This document shows positions 11,006 to 21,776 of a stretch of 64,000 nucleotides of DNA, in pieces. The first letter of the stretch is position 1; the number at the start of each line of letters is the position of its first letter. The DNA is from Trametes villosa. Its lineage: Eukaryota > Basidiomycota > Agaricomycetes > Polyporales > Polyporaceae. Position numbers and translations under genes: made by a program. Location: NCBI GenBank assembly GCA_002964805.2, contig PUDQ02000143.1, forward strand, positions 568,001-632,000, written 5' to 3'. The notes beneath the pieces are model-generated. The model saw only the letters and a program-made list of their open reading frames with translations, was not told the DNA's origin and did no database searches.

Positions 11006-13374
11006 ATGCAGCTGGGCCTCTCGTTCGCGAGCATCGCCCTCGCTGGGTTGTTGGCGACGCCTCTGGTTTGTGCTGCCGCCTTGCCGTCACCCGCGTCCCT
11101 GCGCAGCGACATCTCCTTGCTGTACAACAATGACCTGAATGGTAGGCCTCACCAAATTGCCCAAGCGAAGCCCAGGTACTGACATTCATCAGTGCACACC
11201 GCGTCGCAACATCGCAGCGCGCTGCTGCTCTCCGCACCACGCTTCCACCGCGATGCTGCAGATGCGTGCGCGGCGCTCGGGGAGACGCTCCTCCCCGTCA
11301 ACAAAACGTTCTTCAAGAACGACTTGGTTTCCTCACTCCGGTACCAGACTTTCCAGCGCAACTTCCCAGCGAATCAACAATTCTGGGTGGCGAACGAGGG
11401 GCGCGTCTGCCAAGTTGTCAACGCCCAGGGGGTGGTCAGCTCGTCTCTCACTTGCTTGCGGGTCTTGCCTGCCTTGTGCTCTCAGAGTGCCGGATTCCGT
11501 GCTGCTGCGACTCCCGAGTCATCTTTGACGCTACACTCGCAAGACTTGACTATCACAGGGTAAGTGGGATTGCCACTGTCCGGTGACTTGATCTAACGTA
11601 ATTGCGTCTAGTTTCCGTGACCAGACATCGTTCAAGTTTTTCGGTATCCCCTACGCTAACCCACCCGAGCGGTTCGAGTATCCGACCGCATACACCGGCA
11701 ACAAAACGATCGACGCGCGCAACTTCCGCTCCCAGTGCATCCAGGCGGGCAGCACCTCCGGCAGCGAGGACTGCCTCTTCCTGAACATCTGGACACCCTT
11801 CATCCCCTCCCCGGGCAGCCGCACCCCGCTGAAGGCGGTCATGTTCTGGATCCACGGCGGCGCGTTCACCGGCGGGACGGGCAGCGACTCGACGTTCGAG
11901 GGCAGCAGCCTCGCGTCGCGCGGGGACGTCGTACTCGTCACGATCAACTACCGCCTCTCGACGCTCGGCTTCCTCGCGCTCCCGGACGGGCAGACGAACG
12001 GCAACTTCGGAATCGCGGACCAGGTCGCCGCGCTCGACTGGGTGCGCGCGCACATCGCCGCGTTCGGCGGCGACAAGGACCGCATCACGATCTTCGGACA
12101 GTCCGCGGGCGCGGCGTCGGTGCGCGCGCTGATGGGCTCCCCCAAGGCGATCGGGAAGTACGCCGCCGCGGTGCCGATGAGCAACCTCGCGGGCGCGAAC
12201 TACGCGACGACGTACTCGCTGTACTACACGATCCCCCAGGAGGTCTCGATCGTCGCAAACCCCATCCTCGCCGCGGTCGGGTGCAACGCGACTGGCACGG
12301 ACGCGCTTGCCTGTATGCGCGCGGTCGACCCTCATAAGCTGGTCAACCTGCCTACGGTTGCGAGGTGCGTGGAGTGCTAGGCGTGTACAGTATCAATGCC
12401 TTACAGTCGATATCACGTAGGTTCCTCGTGGTGGATGGCACGTACATCACGTCCAAGCAGCTTCCTCTGGACGGGTCAGGACCTATCGCCAACGTACACA
12501 CCATGATGGGATTCATGCGCGACGACGGTGCTGCCTTCATTGGCTACCCCGTAAGTGTCGTCCGCTCATCTTCTGCACTCGCCTACTTACAGGTTTTCCA
12601 GAGCAACGGTAACTTGACTGCTGGCCTGCTTGGCGCGTCGCTGAACACTACCGTCGTCAACAACCCCCTCTTCCCCGAGCCCTCCGGACCGAACGTGACG
12701 TTGAACGTATTCAACGTCACCGCCAGCGTCACCACCGACGTCGAGTTCCGCTGCCTGGACCAAGCCACTGCGTTCTCTGGTATCTCGCACAACCTCTTCA
12801 AGAACGTGTTCTTCTATGAGTTCAACCGGAGCTACCAAACGCCCGGATTCTCCCCGAACGTGAGTATATGCTACGCTACGCAGGTTGATCCGCTCACGAG
12901 CGTTATCTAGTTCCCCGTGTGCGAGGCTCCCATCACCGCGGACCACCCGTTCGGGGACACGTCGCAAGAATACTTCAAGTAAGTGCCGTCCCTTATCTAC
13001 ACCACGTATTGGGTACTTACCCGCCTGGACTGCGCAGGTGTCACTCCGGCGAGCTCTACTACGTCTTCGGCACCCTCCCTGACAGCCTCCCGTACCGCGA
13101 CGCCCAGGACCTGCCGTTCATGCAGCGCATGGTCGACGTCTGGTCGTCCTTCGCGCGCACGTTCGACCCGAACCCCGACCCGCGTTTCCTCGCTGCGCGC
13201 GGCTTCACGGGTACGGCGCAGCAGCTTGCGCGGGAGAGCCGCTGGGAGCCCGTGACGAAGGCGAACCTGCACCGCGCGCCTGTGCGGGAGCTGCAGTGGG
13301 ACAGCGTCATGGTGCCGTTCGGGTCGCAGGAGCAGTGTCAGTTCTTGGGTTTCCCGTTGACGTTCTACGGATGA
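11006..13374 (+). CDS. Secreted type-B carboxylesterase / lipase
   Basis: Seven exons give 685 aa: 11006-11141, 11193-11559, 11612-12364, 12421-12550, 12593-12859, 12911-12978, 13038-13374. The alpha/beta-hydrolase cleaves carboxylic esters outside the cell. The N-terminus is a signal peptide (hydrophobic run to about residue 27). The oxyanion motif HGGAFTGG is at 249-256, and the nucleophile elbow FGQSAG has Ser332. The acid lies in MRDDGAAF (Asp454, where many family members have Glu), and the catalytic His is His576 in KCHSGEL. The tail FARTFDPNP to the stop fits the family end. It is about 100 residues longer than typical fungal members because of an N-terminal extension before FGIPYANPP. 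Several NxT/S sites suit a glycosylated secreted enzyme. Confidence 0.92.
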
Positions 13375-13874
13375 GGGATTGTATCAGGGCCGCTGTTGTG
13401 CGTGGCGGAAATGGGGGCTTTTGGGGGTACAGTAAACAAAGCAATTGAAAGTACGTTTATCCAGATGTTCGTACGCATTGCAGCCACATCCGCCGTTAGT
13501 GCCGTTCGCAATACAGCGGGCAAGTAACTCAGTAACTAAGTTGTGCCTACAGCATCGCTTGCAATTACCACATTGATGTGCGTGTGTCGACGCACCGTGC
13601 ACGTACATACGCAAGGCTAGGCACCCTGTATGTTGCAGGTCAAAGCCTAGCCACTCTCGACGGGCAGAACGGGGTGGTGTAATCGCTGCTTTCAAGTAAC
13701 GGTAGGCACAACAACTTCAAACACTTGGACTCTACGCCCACTTCATTGGAGGGATTTTTTCAAACAGATCAACTCATATACAAGACTACGAGAGGCCACA
13801 TTTACGCGCCACACGGCACGTACACCTGCACAACAACGACCCTACGCACGAGTCAACCCCGTCCGCTACAAGCC
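13375..13874. other. Convergent intergenic region
   Basis: Lies between the 3' ends of the carboxylesterase (+) and tannase copy A (-). It should hold both 3' UTRs. No coding or repeat feature was recognised. Confidence 0.55.
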
Positions 13875-16419
13875 TCACGCACAAAAGAAGCTGCTCGCGC
13901 TGTTCGGGTTCCCGCCGCGGAACCGCACCGTCGTCGGATACTGAAGCGCGCGTCCCCGCGTCAACACCTCATGGGGAAACGGATCGTGATGTGCACGACG
14001 CACCTTGCAGAGCGGGCGCGCGAATTCGACGCCGTCCGCCGGCACGTCGTCCTTGTACTTCACGCCAACGATCGTCTCCGGCGCGGCGCCATCTTCGACC
14101 CAACGCACAAGCGCGCCAAGGATGTTGTGCTCGGCGTCGAAGGAGAGCGGCGGCGGCTGCGAGACGCCGCCGAACGCGTTTGCCGCTTGTCCTCCCTGCA
14201 ACCCAGTCACAGTGTGAGTTTGCGGCGTCCCCCACGGCCGAACCCTGCGCGGCAGAACCGGGCGACTTACAGCGCTGTAGAAGGGCGGGACGGCGGTAAG
14301 CATGTGACAGTGCGGGGCCAGTGAGAGGGGCGGGCGCGGGGACGCACCAGTGGTTCATCCCCGGAACGGGGAAGAGGCGGTAGAAGTCGTCGACGTCCAG
14401 CGTGCTGTTCGCGCGCGTGAACTCGTGCACGGTCTCGTAGTAGTGCAGGCTGTTCCCCGGGCTGATGAGCTGGTCCGCCCAGCCGACGTAGTGCAGCACC
14501 TTGCCGTGGTGCGGCGCGCTCGCGAACGCGGTCAGGTTCGGGTTGATGGCCTGCGGGGCGCGTAGCGGGACGTGTCAGTTCTGATTTCAAGATGGAATGT
14601 GGAAGATGTGGATATGGATGTGGGCGTATGTGTAGGCGCGGCGGTGGATGCAGGTGCAGGTGTGGGTGCGGATATAGGCATAGGTGTGGGTGTAAGTATG
14701 TGTACGGAGCGACTCACATCAGATTGTCCAGGGTTGATCTGCTCGCCGAGCGTGATAAGGCTTGCGTTGTACTCGTCCTGGGTCCATTGGGTATCGCTGC
14801 ACACCCGCCGTCAGTGTCTCTCCAACGGCCCAGTCTCAGCTGAAAGCGCAGATGCGACCAACATACTTCAGCAGGAAGAAGCGGAACCAATCCTGGGGGA
14901 GCGGGAACGGCGGGTTACCGACAAGGCCCGTTGCGAACGCTTTCTCGCCGCCGGGGTAGTACCCTCCGAAGACGTACGTCTGGTCGGCCTCGTAGTAGTC
15001 GGCGTAGATGCGGTGGAGCGCGCTGATCTGGCCCCCCGTGAGACAGGTCGACGTGTTTTGGCCGGGGCGGCAGGTCAGGGCCTCTGGGCGGAAGCTGAAG
15101 GTGACAGTTCCACAGCTGAACTGGAGGTGCAAGGAGAGACAGACGGTGCGCACCTGCATGCTCGCGGGTCATTGATGATTCCATCCGTAAGCTGGTCACG
15201 CACAGAGGTTAGTGTCTCGTCGCAAGGTCTATAATAGGCTACAGGGAGCACGTACGCCGTCCAAGGCATCGCACTGCCGCATCACTTCGGGTCCGATGAC
15301 ATTCACCCAGGTGTTGGGCGGGATGAAGTGGGGCGAGGTCGTCGGCAAGACGTTCAGGCTCATGTGGACGGACCACGGCTGCAAGTGGGACATCCAGTTC
15401 GCAGGGGAACCGACGACCTAAGGGAGACAGTCAGTACGGTTGTTCCTGCAGGAGATGCTTCACCGATCATGCTACATACGATGCCGTCGAAGCTCTCTGG
15501 GAACAGCTGGATCTCCTTGAGCCTGCATAGTAGCGATGTGAGTGCTTTGCTCTATGTCACCGGATAGTAGTGCTCTGACATACCCCTGACGTCCACCTGG
15601 TTGGGCCATGTAAGTGTGCGTGTCCAACATGTGCAGGATGATCATACCCACCAGTAGAACATCCAAGGTAATACGATCGTTTCGCCGCCTGGCGATAGTA
15701 CTGCCTGGTGATCTCCTTGCCTGCCAGCACACTGAGATGCACGGCTCTCCAGCCCCAGTCAACGATCGCATTCTACGACAACGAGGACTACGAGTAAGCA
15801 CAATCTCTGACCCAGCTTCACTCACCCGCACTCACGTCATTGTGCGGTCCACCCCAGCGGCCGTCACCCGCGTTCGAGTCATGTCCCGTGTTTGTCGATA
15901 TCCCGGCAACTACAGCGACGATGTAAGCGGAGGCTCAGAACGCTGCAATGCCATTTCGACTTACACCCTTGCGGAACAGCGACCCCACCCAGATCAGAAA
16001 CGGCGACTACAGAAGTGTCGTCAGCCTCTACAACGGAAGCTCGGTCGGGGGTCTGTCGGCGCACCTCCCCCGCCAAGGCCGCCGTTGCCAATCGTGAGCG
16101 TGCGCCCGTTCCAGGCGTCGGGGAGCCACACGTCCGTGACCGCGAACGAGCCCGCGGTCGCGTTCGTCGTGATCTTGAGCTCGACGCGGCAGAACGCGGG
16201 CAGGTCCGTCGTGTTGATGCTCGAGAAGACGTTGCTGATGTCCACGCGCGCGTGCGCGGGGAAGTACGTCGCGGCGGTCACCGCGACGTCACCAAGGTTG
16301 GTCGGGGCGAAGTGCGTGCACGCGGCTTTTGAGCCACGCGCCGCGGTCGACGTCGCGTCGGCGAGGACGGCGCTGACGCAGGCGAGGAGCGTGAGAGCAG
16401 CGAGAGCTTGAAACACCAT
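13875..16419 (-). CDS. Tannase / feruloyl esterase family protein, tandem copy A
   Basis: Fourteen exons give 539 aa: 16419-16065, 16006-15965, 15909-15836, 15772-15652, 15596-15584, 15522-15480, 15417-15256, 15191-15154, 15094-14867, 14796-14718, 14550-14348, 14274-14271, 14195-14004, 13940-13875. A secreted serine esterase that cleaves phenolic esters (gallate or ferulate; substrate not decidable here). A signal peptide covers about residues 1-20. The family CS-D-HC motif is complete: Cys195-Ser196 in GCSTGGRQG, Asp411 in GWADQLIS, His452-Cys453 in GMNHCAGG. The Cys453 codon is TG from exon 11 plus C from a 4-nt exon 12. Exon 5 is 13 nt and encodes the GRQG step. Paralogue B has exons of exactly the same lengths. 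A TATA box lies upstream. Confidence 0.9.
14271..14274 (-). other. 4-nt micro-exon (exon 12 of tannase copy A)
   Basis: CGCT flanked by ctacag and gtaagt. Its first base completes the Cys codon of the HC motif, and the remaining three encode Ala, giving GMNHC-A-GG. Skipping it shifts the frame. It is matched by CAAT at 18426-18429 in copy B. Confidence 0.8.
14580..14706. repeat. TG-rich hexamer-like minisatellite in intron 10 of copy A
   Basis: Degenerate 6-nt units of the GGATGT / GTGGGC / GGTGTG kind fill most of the 167-nt intron 14551-14717. A related but shorter array sits in the matching intron of copy B. Confidence 0.75.
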
Positions 16420-16466
16420 GTCGAGGTGTGTCGTGAAGCGGAGGGGACCTGGGCGGGAGGCGCGGG

Positions 16467-16473
16467 TTATATA
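16467..16473 (-). promoter_or_regulatory. TATA box of tannase copy A
   Basis: TATATAA on the minus strand about 48 nt upstream of the start codon at 16419. It is identical in sequence and spacing to the box of copy B. Confidence 0.7.
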
Positions 16474-16889
16474 GCGTCATGCCTTGCGGGGCGCCGGAGT
16501 CAGCGGGACGTAGCCCCAAGATACGGATACTTGCTTCGAGTGAGCGACGGAGAGACCGCATATCGGAGCAATACTATAGCCCGTTGGTTACTGGTACGAA
16601 GGCCAAGAGGGCCCACACCTGACCGAGCGACACTTCACGCACCCGGAGAGGAGGGGCCCGACGGAGAGCAGGTAAATTGTGCATCGTCACGAGGTTACGA
16701 GCAAACTTCCTTTCGCAGAGGTTTTGACTGCACGGTACGGAGGAACGGCCACTGAATAGTCGATCATGAGCGCAGAAGATTGACGGGTATTTCAAGACTT
16801 ACAATCTGCGAATTCGAACCCAAGATGCGTGATACTTAGTGCACTGCTACTCGAAGTTACCTTACGATCAGGACGTAGGTGGGACTCAA

Positions 16890-17620
16890 TCGTCGAAGAA
16901 AGCGGCACAAATAAACCGTGGGTGAGAGTAGACGGGTCGGGAAGCCGTTGATCGCGCAGATGACCGTCCCCGCATCGCACTGTCCAGGTGTCCGCATGGT
17001 GGTGGGAACTTGGAAGGCGGAACCTGTTCTCGCCAGAGGTGCAGGCCTCCGTGACATCGCAGCAGGCGTTCAACAATGCTGACAGAACAGACATAGTATC
17101 CCCAAGCTCGTCCATCAACACCAGTTCCTCGATGTCGCTCGCGGTCCATGACGCATTGAGAGCCTCTGCAGCCTGGCGCGCGACGCTCTCGAAGCACGTC
17201 CGATGCGCAGCCACCCAGACCTGCAGCGAGCTCTTCGTGATGGTCGCGATGAGCTGCTAAGACAGGATTTTGGTCGGAAGCACCATCTCGTACTTCCCCG
17301 CCGCGAGAAGCGCGGGGACCATCGCGCGCGGGTCCTCCATCTGCGCGCAAGGCTTCGGGATGGGGTACACGAGGCTAAGGAGCAGGTCTAGCGCCTTGCT
17401 GCCCTCCGCGACGGGCACGATATGGGCCTCGTATCATTCCTTCCGGCGCGGCCACGCCCTTCTCTGCGGGACCAGCTTTTGCAGCGGGTCGGGGAAGCGT
17501 GAGCATGGAGGCAAAGGAGCGGGGACGCCTCGGCGAGAATTTGGGAGTGGACACGAAAGCCGATGAGGTCCCGGTGGAGCGGAGGATGAGATCCACAGTC
17601 GGTTGGTTGCAGGGATGTCA
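16890..17620 (-). pseudogene. Decayed BTB/POZ-domain gene
   Basis: Fragments of one BTB-type protein lie in order but in different frames: DLILRST, then GFRVHSQILAEASPL, then FASMLTLPRP, then IVPVAEGSKALDLLLSLVYP through KYEMVLPTKILS. An in-frame TAG follows at 17257-17259, and the reading continues as QLIATITKSSLQVWVAAHR. The BTB core (hydrophobic beta strand, FRVH, FASMLTLP, LDLLL..YP.P) and the C-terminal VWVAAHRTC helix pattern are typical of the large basidiomycete BTB families. At least three frame breaks plus one stop, with no plausible introns at those points, mark it as a pseudogene. Its 3' flank is shared with duplication unit B, but its coding part lies only between the two units. 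Confidence 0.75.
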
Positions 17621-18042
17621 GGTTGAAGTCTTGGCCACTGGCTCGGTGTTACCAGTCTCATTGGCTATGTTGTGTTGTATGATGTGTTCGGTGTGCCGCG
17701 TTAGTGACTGCGATAAGCTTGGAAGTGTCAATGTTGGGAGGGATGAGTGGCGCCAAGTACTGGAGGAAGACTGGGAGGTGCGTTGTGTGTTGTGCGTTGT
17801 GCACAGCGCTCTATGTACATGCCACGTGTCACGGGTGAGTGCTCCAAGTTGCCCAGCGGTACCTACAACAAAAGTCATGTAAGAAGACCAAAGCTTCAGA
17901 CCTGCTTCACCACAACCCATATCGTTCACCGTAAGCCACACGGCTTGTCATTGAATTATTTCCCAGACTATGGAGAGCTTCATTCGCGTGGCGCGGCACC
18001 ACCGCGACAACACGCAAGGCTCAACCCCATGCGCCTCGCACC
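17621..18042. other. Spacer between BTB relic and tannase copy B
   Basis: About 420 nt with no recognised feature. It should contain the 3' UTR of copy B. Confidence 0.5.
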
Positions 18043-20542
18043 TCACGCACAGAAGAAGCTGCTTGCGCTGTTCGGGTCCCCGCCGCGGTACCGCACCGTA
18101 GTCGGGTACTAGCGCGCACACCTCTGGCGTCAGCACCTCACGGCGAAACGTATTATTGGATGAAGGACGCACCTTGCAGATCGGGCGCGCGAACTCGACG
18201 CCATTCGCCGGCACGTCGTCCTTGTACTTTACCCCGACGATCGTCTCCGGCGCGGAGCCGTCCTCGACCCAGCGCACGAGCGCGCCGAGGATGTTGTACT
18301 CGGCGTCGAACGAGAGCGGCGGCGGCTGCGACACGGCGCCAAACGCGTTCGCCGCTTGTCCTCCCTGCAGTCCGTCAGTCAACATATTCTCCAAAACGCA
18401 GGAGCACTATATCTGGGCAACGTACATTGCTGCACGAATCAAGGTGCGTTAATCTCGCAGCAGTGGTGGTCAGGGGCAGGGAACGGGACGCACCAATGGT
18501 TCATCCCAGGCACGGGGAAGAGGCGGTAGAAGTCGTCGACGTCGAGCGTGCTGTTCGCGCGCGAGAACTCGTGCACGGTCTCGTAGTAGTGCAGGCTGTT
18601 CCCCGGGCTGATGAGCTGGTCCGCCCAACCGACGTAGTGCAGCACCTTGCCGTTGTGCGGCGCGCTCGCGAACGCGGTCAGGTTCGGGTTGATCGCCTGC
18701 GCGGGCGCGTCAGTTTCGGTGTGTGCCGTATGGGGGGTATGGATGTGAGTGTAGATGTGGACGTATGTGTGGGCATGGGCGCGGATGCCGATGTGGGTGT
18801 AAGTGTGGACATGTGGCGACTCACATCAGCCTGCCCAGGGTTGATCTGTTCTCCGAGCGTGATAATGCTCGCGTTGTACTGGTCCTGGGTCCACTGGGTA
18901 TCACTGCACGCCCGCCATTAGTATCTCCTGAAACCCATCGTGAAGGAAAACCTCGAACGTACTTCAGCAAGAAGAAGCGGAACCAGTCCTGGGAAAGCGG
19001 GAACGGCGGGTTCGCGACGAGGCCGAAAGCGAACGCGTCCTCCCCTCCAGGGTAGTAGCCCCCGAAGATGTACGTCTGGTCGGCCTCGTAGTAGTCGGCG
19101 TAGATGCGGTGGAGCGCGCTGATCTGGGCCCCCGTGAGGCAAGTCGACGTGTTTTGGCCGGGGCGGCAAGTCAGAGCCTCCGGGCGGAAGCTGCAGGGGA
19201 TAGTTTTAGCTTCAAGACCAAACTCGTCGCACAGGAGGAAACTGGACTGCACGCACCTGCATGCCCGCGGGTCGTTGATGATCCCGTCGGTAAGCTGGTA
19301 GTCGATGAAGATCAGCACCTCTACGCGGGGGAATTAAATAGGCAACCAGGAGAACGCACACCGTCGAGTGCATCGCACTGCCGCATCACCTCGGGGCCGA
19401 TAACGTCTATCCAGACGTTGGGCGGGATGAAGTGCGGCGAGCTCGCCGGCAGGACGTTCAGGCTCATTTGGACCGACCACGGCTGCAGGTGGGACATCCA
19501 GTTCGCCGGAGAACCGACGACCTATGGCAGACAATATGTCAGCTCAGCTATTCGCGTCAATTCTGGAGTGACATACGATGCCGTCGAAGCTGTCGGGGAA
19601 AAGCTGAATCTCCTTGAGGCTATATGGTATCAATAGTGAGTATCACATTCAGTGCTATAGAGCAGCAGCGCTCTAGCGTACCCCTGCCGTCCACCTGGTT
19701 GGGCCATGTCAGTTGAGACGACTCAGGATGCAAAATTGCTACACTTACCAGTAGAGCATCCGAGGTAATATGACCTGTTCGCCGCCTGGTGGTAGTACTG
19801 TCTGGTTATCTCCTTACCTGCCAGCACACTCAGATGCACGGCTCTCCAGCCCCAGTCAACGATCGCATTCTATAAGCATGCGGGGTGCGGGTAAGCATGG
19901 ATTTTAACGTGTCAACACCTGCCCATGCTTACGTCGTTGTGTGGCCCGCCCCAGCGACCGTCGGCGACATTCGAGTCATGGCCCGTGTTTGTCGAGATAC
20001 CGGCAACTGAAATATTAATGACGAGGTAAGCGGACTGTCCCACAAAGGATTTGGCATGCTGCCATGCCACTCCGACTTACACCCTTGTGGAACCGCGACC
20101 CCACCAAGATCAGAGACAGCGACTGTCGCAGTGGGTCAGTATCGTCGCCCCTGCAGCGAAAGCCCGGTCGGAGACCGGTCGGCGCACCTCCCCCGCCAAG
20201 GCCGCCGTTGCCAATCGTGAGCGTGCGCCCGTTCCACGCGTCCGGGAGCCACACGTCCGTGACCGCGAACGAGCCCGCAGTCGCGTTCGTCGTGATCTTC
20301 AGCTCGACGCGGCAGAACGCGGGCAGGTCCGTCGTGTTGATGCTCGAGAAGACGTTGGTGATGTCGACGCGCGCGTGCGCGGGGAAGTACGTCGCGGCGG
20401 TCACCGCGACGTCGCCGAGGTTGGTCGGCGCGAAGGACGTGCACGCGGCTTTTGAGCCGCGCGCCGTGGTCGCGGTCTCGTCGCCGAGGGCGGCGCTGGC
20501 GCTGGCGAGGAGCGTGAATGCGGCGAGAACTGTAGGCACCAT
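18043..20542 (-). CDS. Tannase / feruloyl esterase family protein, tandem copy B
   Basis: Fourteen exons give 539 aa: 20542-20188, 20122-20081, 20006-19933, 19869-19749, 19694-19682, 19619-19577, 19521-19360, 19294-19257, 19190-18963, 18903-18825, 18696-18494, 18429-18426, 18364-18173, 18108-18043. Every exon matches the length of its partner in copy A, including the 13-nt and 4-nt exons. Substitutions between the copies are scattered and conservative, and both frames are open, so both copies look functional. The CS-D-HC motif is intact, the last part being GMNHCNGG across the micro-exon. The signal peptide, TATA box and spacing match copy A. The paralogues could differ in substrate or regulation; the sequence does not say. 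Confidence 0.9.
18426..18429 (-). other. 4-nt micro-exon (exon 12 of tannase copy B)
   Basis: CAAT flanked by gtgcag and gtacgt. It completes the HC Cys codon (TG+C) and adds Asn, giving GMNHC-N-GG. Same position and phase as in copy A. Confidence 0.8.
18716..18820. repeat. TG-rich minisatellite in intron 10 of copy B
   Basis: Degenerate GTGGAT/GTGGGC-type hexamers in the 128-nt intron 18697-18824. The array is shorter than and rearranged relative to that of copy A. Confidence 0.7.
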
Positions 20543-21776
20543 GTTGAGGTGTGCCGTGAAGCGGAGGGGACCTGGGCGGTCAGCGCGGGTTATATAGCGT
20601 CATGCCATGCGGGGTGCCGGAGTTAGCGGGACGTAGCCCCAAGATACCGATGCTTGCTTCGAGCGAGGGACGGAGAGACCGCATGTCGGAGCAATGGTAT
20701 AGCCCGCTGGTTACTGGTAGGACGGCCAAGAGAGGTGACCCACACCTGACCGAACTGCACTTCTGGCAGCCGGAGAGGAGGGGCCCGACGCAGAGGAGGT
20801 AAATTGTGCATCATCACGAGGGTGCGGATGTACTTCCTTTCGCAGTGACTTTGACTGCACGGTACGAGGAAGAGTTACTACATCGTCGATCATGAGCGCA
20901 GAAGATTGACGGGTATTTCAGGACTTACAATCTGCGAATTCAAGTCAAGATGCGTGATACTTGATGTACCACTGCTCGAAGTTACTTTGCGATCAAGACG
21001 TAGGTGGGACTCAATCGTCGAAGAAAGCGGAAGATATAAACCGTGGGCGAGAGCAGACTGGTCGGGAAGCCGTTGATCGCACAGATGACCGTCCTTGAAT
21101 CGCACTCTCCAGCGGTCCGCATGGCGGTGAGAAGGCGGGGGCCTCTCCTCGTTGGTGGTAATGGGGCTGCAACGCTTGCTCCTAGAGATGTTCTGTGTGT
21201 CTCTTGCTCGCTGAGCGTTGATCGACGTGGTCGAGAGACAAGCCGCGTTAACGAGGAGGCCAACGGAATTTAGCCGGAAAAATAACGTAATCGGACTTGG
21301 TTACAATCTACCGTACTTATTTAGGAGCGGTGCCTCAGTTTCGTGGACTCGGAGTCCGAGTCAACTCTTCTTTCCTTTACTGTGATACCATCCCCTTGCT
21401 GCGACATACAGTTGCACGATAAACGGTTTGGAGGCTTTGCGACCAAGACCTGCGGGTACTTTCGACTTTTACCAGTCAGACGTGTCGGATTGTCGGAAGT
21501 TCTCATGCTCAGATGAGGATCGTGATGGCGTCCTGATCACGCAACAGCCCAGCCTCAACCACAGAACTTGCCGGAGACCTCCTAGACTATAACACCTGAG
21601 AGGAGTTGTGGTCGACCACGATCTTCGAAGAGACTCGCCGTTGGGAGAGCCCCCGGGAAGAACACACCCACCAGAAATCTGAGTCCCGGTGCAGCGGTAC
21701 ATCTGTCTATCAGCCACCATGGGATCCTCTTCCTCAAGTGAGTTCGGCCTATTCTCATCCTTACAGCTGTAGCATC
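20543..21776. other. Intergenic region upstream of copy B and of the FMO gene
   Basis: To about 21130 it is duplication-unit flank (copy B promoter). The rest is unique sequence that should hold the FMO promoter and possibly a 5'-UTR intron at about 21738-21766. No further gene was recognised. Confidence 0.5.
20591..20597 (-). promoter_or_regulatory. TATA box of tannase copy B
   Basis: TATATAA on the minus strand about 49 nt upstream of the start at 20542, with the same surrounding sequence as in copy A. Confidence 0.7.

Larger units (their letters stand above)
13870..17005. repeat. Segmental tandem duplication, unit A
   Basis: Includes tannase copy A, its promoter and about 580 nt of upstream DNA. 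It aligns by eye, base for base over long stretches, with unit B at about 18040-21130. The two units are in the same orientation. Identity fades just inside the 3' flank (near 13870) and near 17005 upstream. Confidence 0.85.
18040..21130. repeat. Segmental tandem duplication, unit B
   Basis: Second copy of the unit described at 13870-17005, same orientation: tannase copy B, promoter and about 590 nt of upstream flank. The shared upstream flank ends near 21130. Confidence 0.85.

Noticed and set aside
17950..18400. Continuous reading through the last introns of tannase copy B
   Set aside because: Read-through products lose the family C-terminus; splicing at 18173/18108 gives the same end as copy A.
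21719..21776. ATG at 21719 as the start of the FMO
   Set aside because: Splicing from it enters exon 2 in the wrong frame; better explained as 5' UTR, possibly with an intron.
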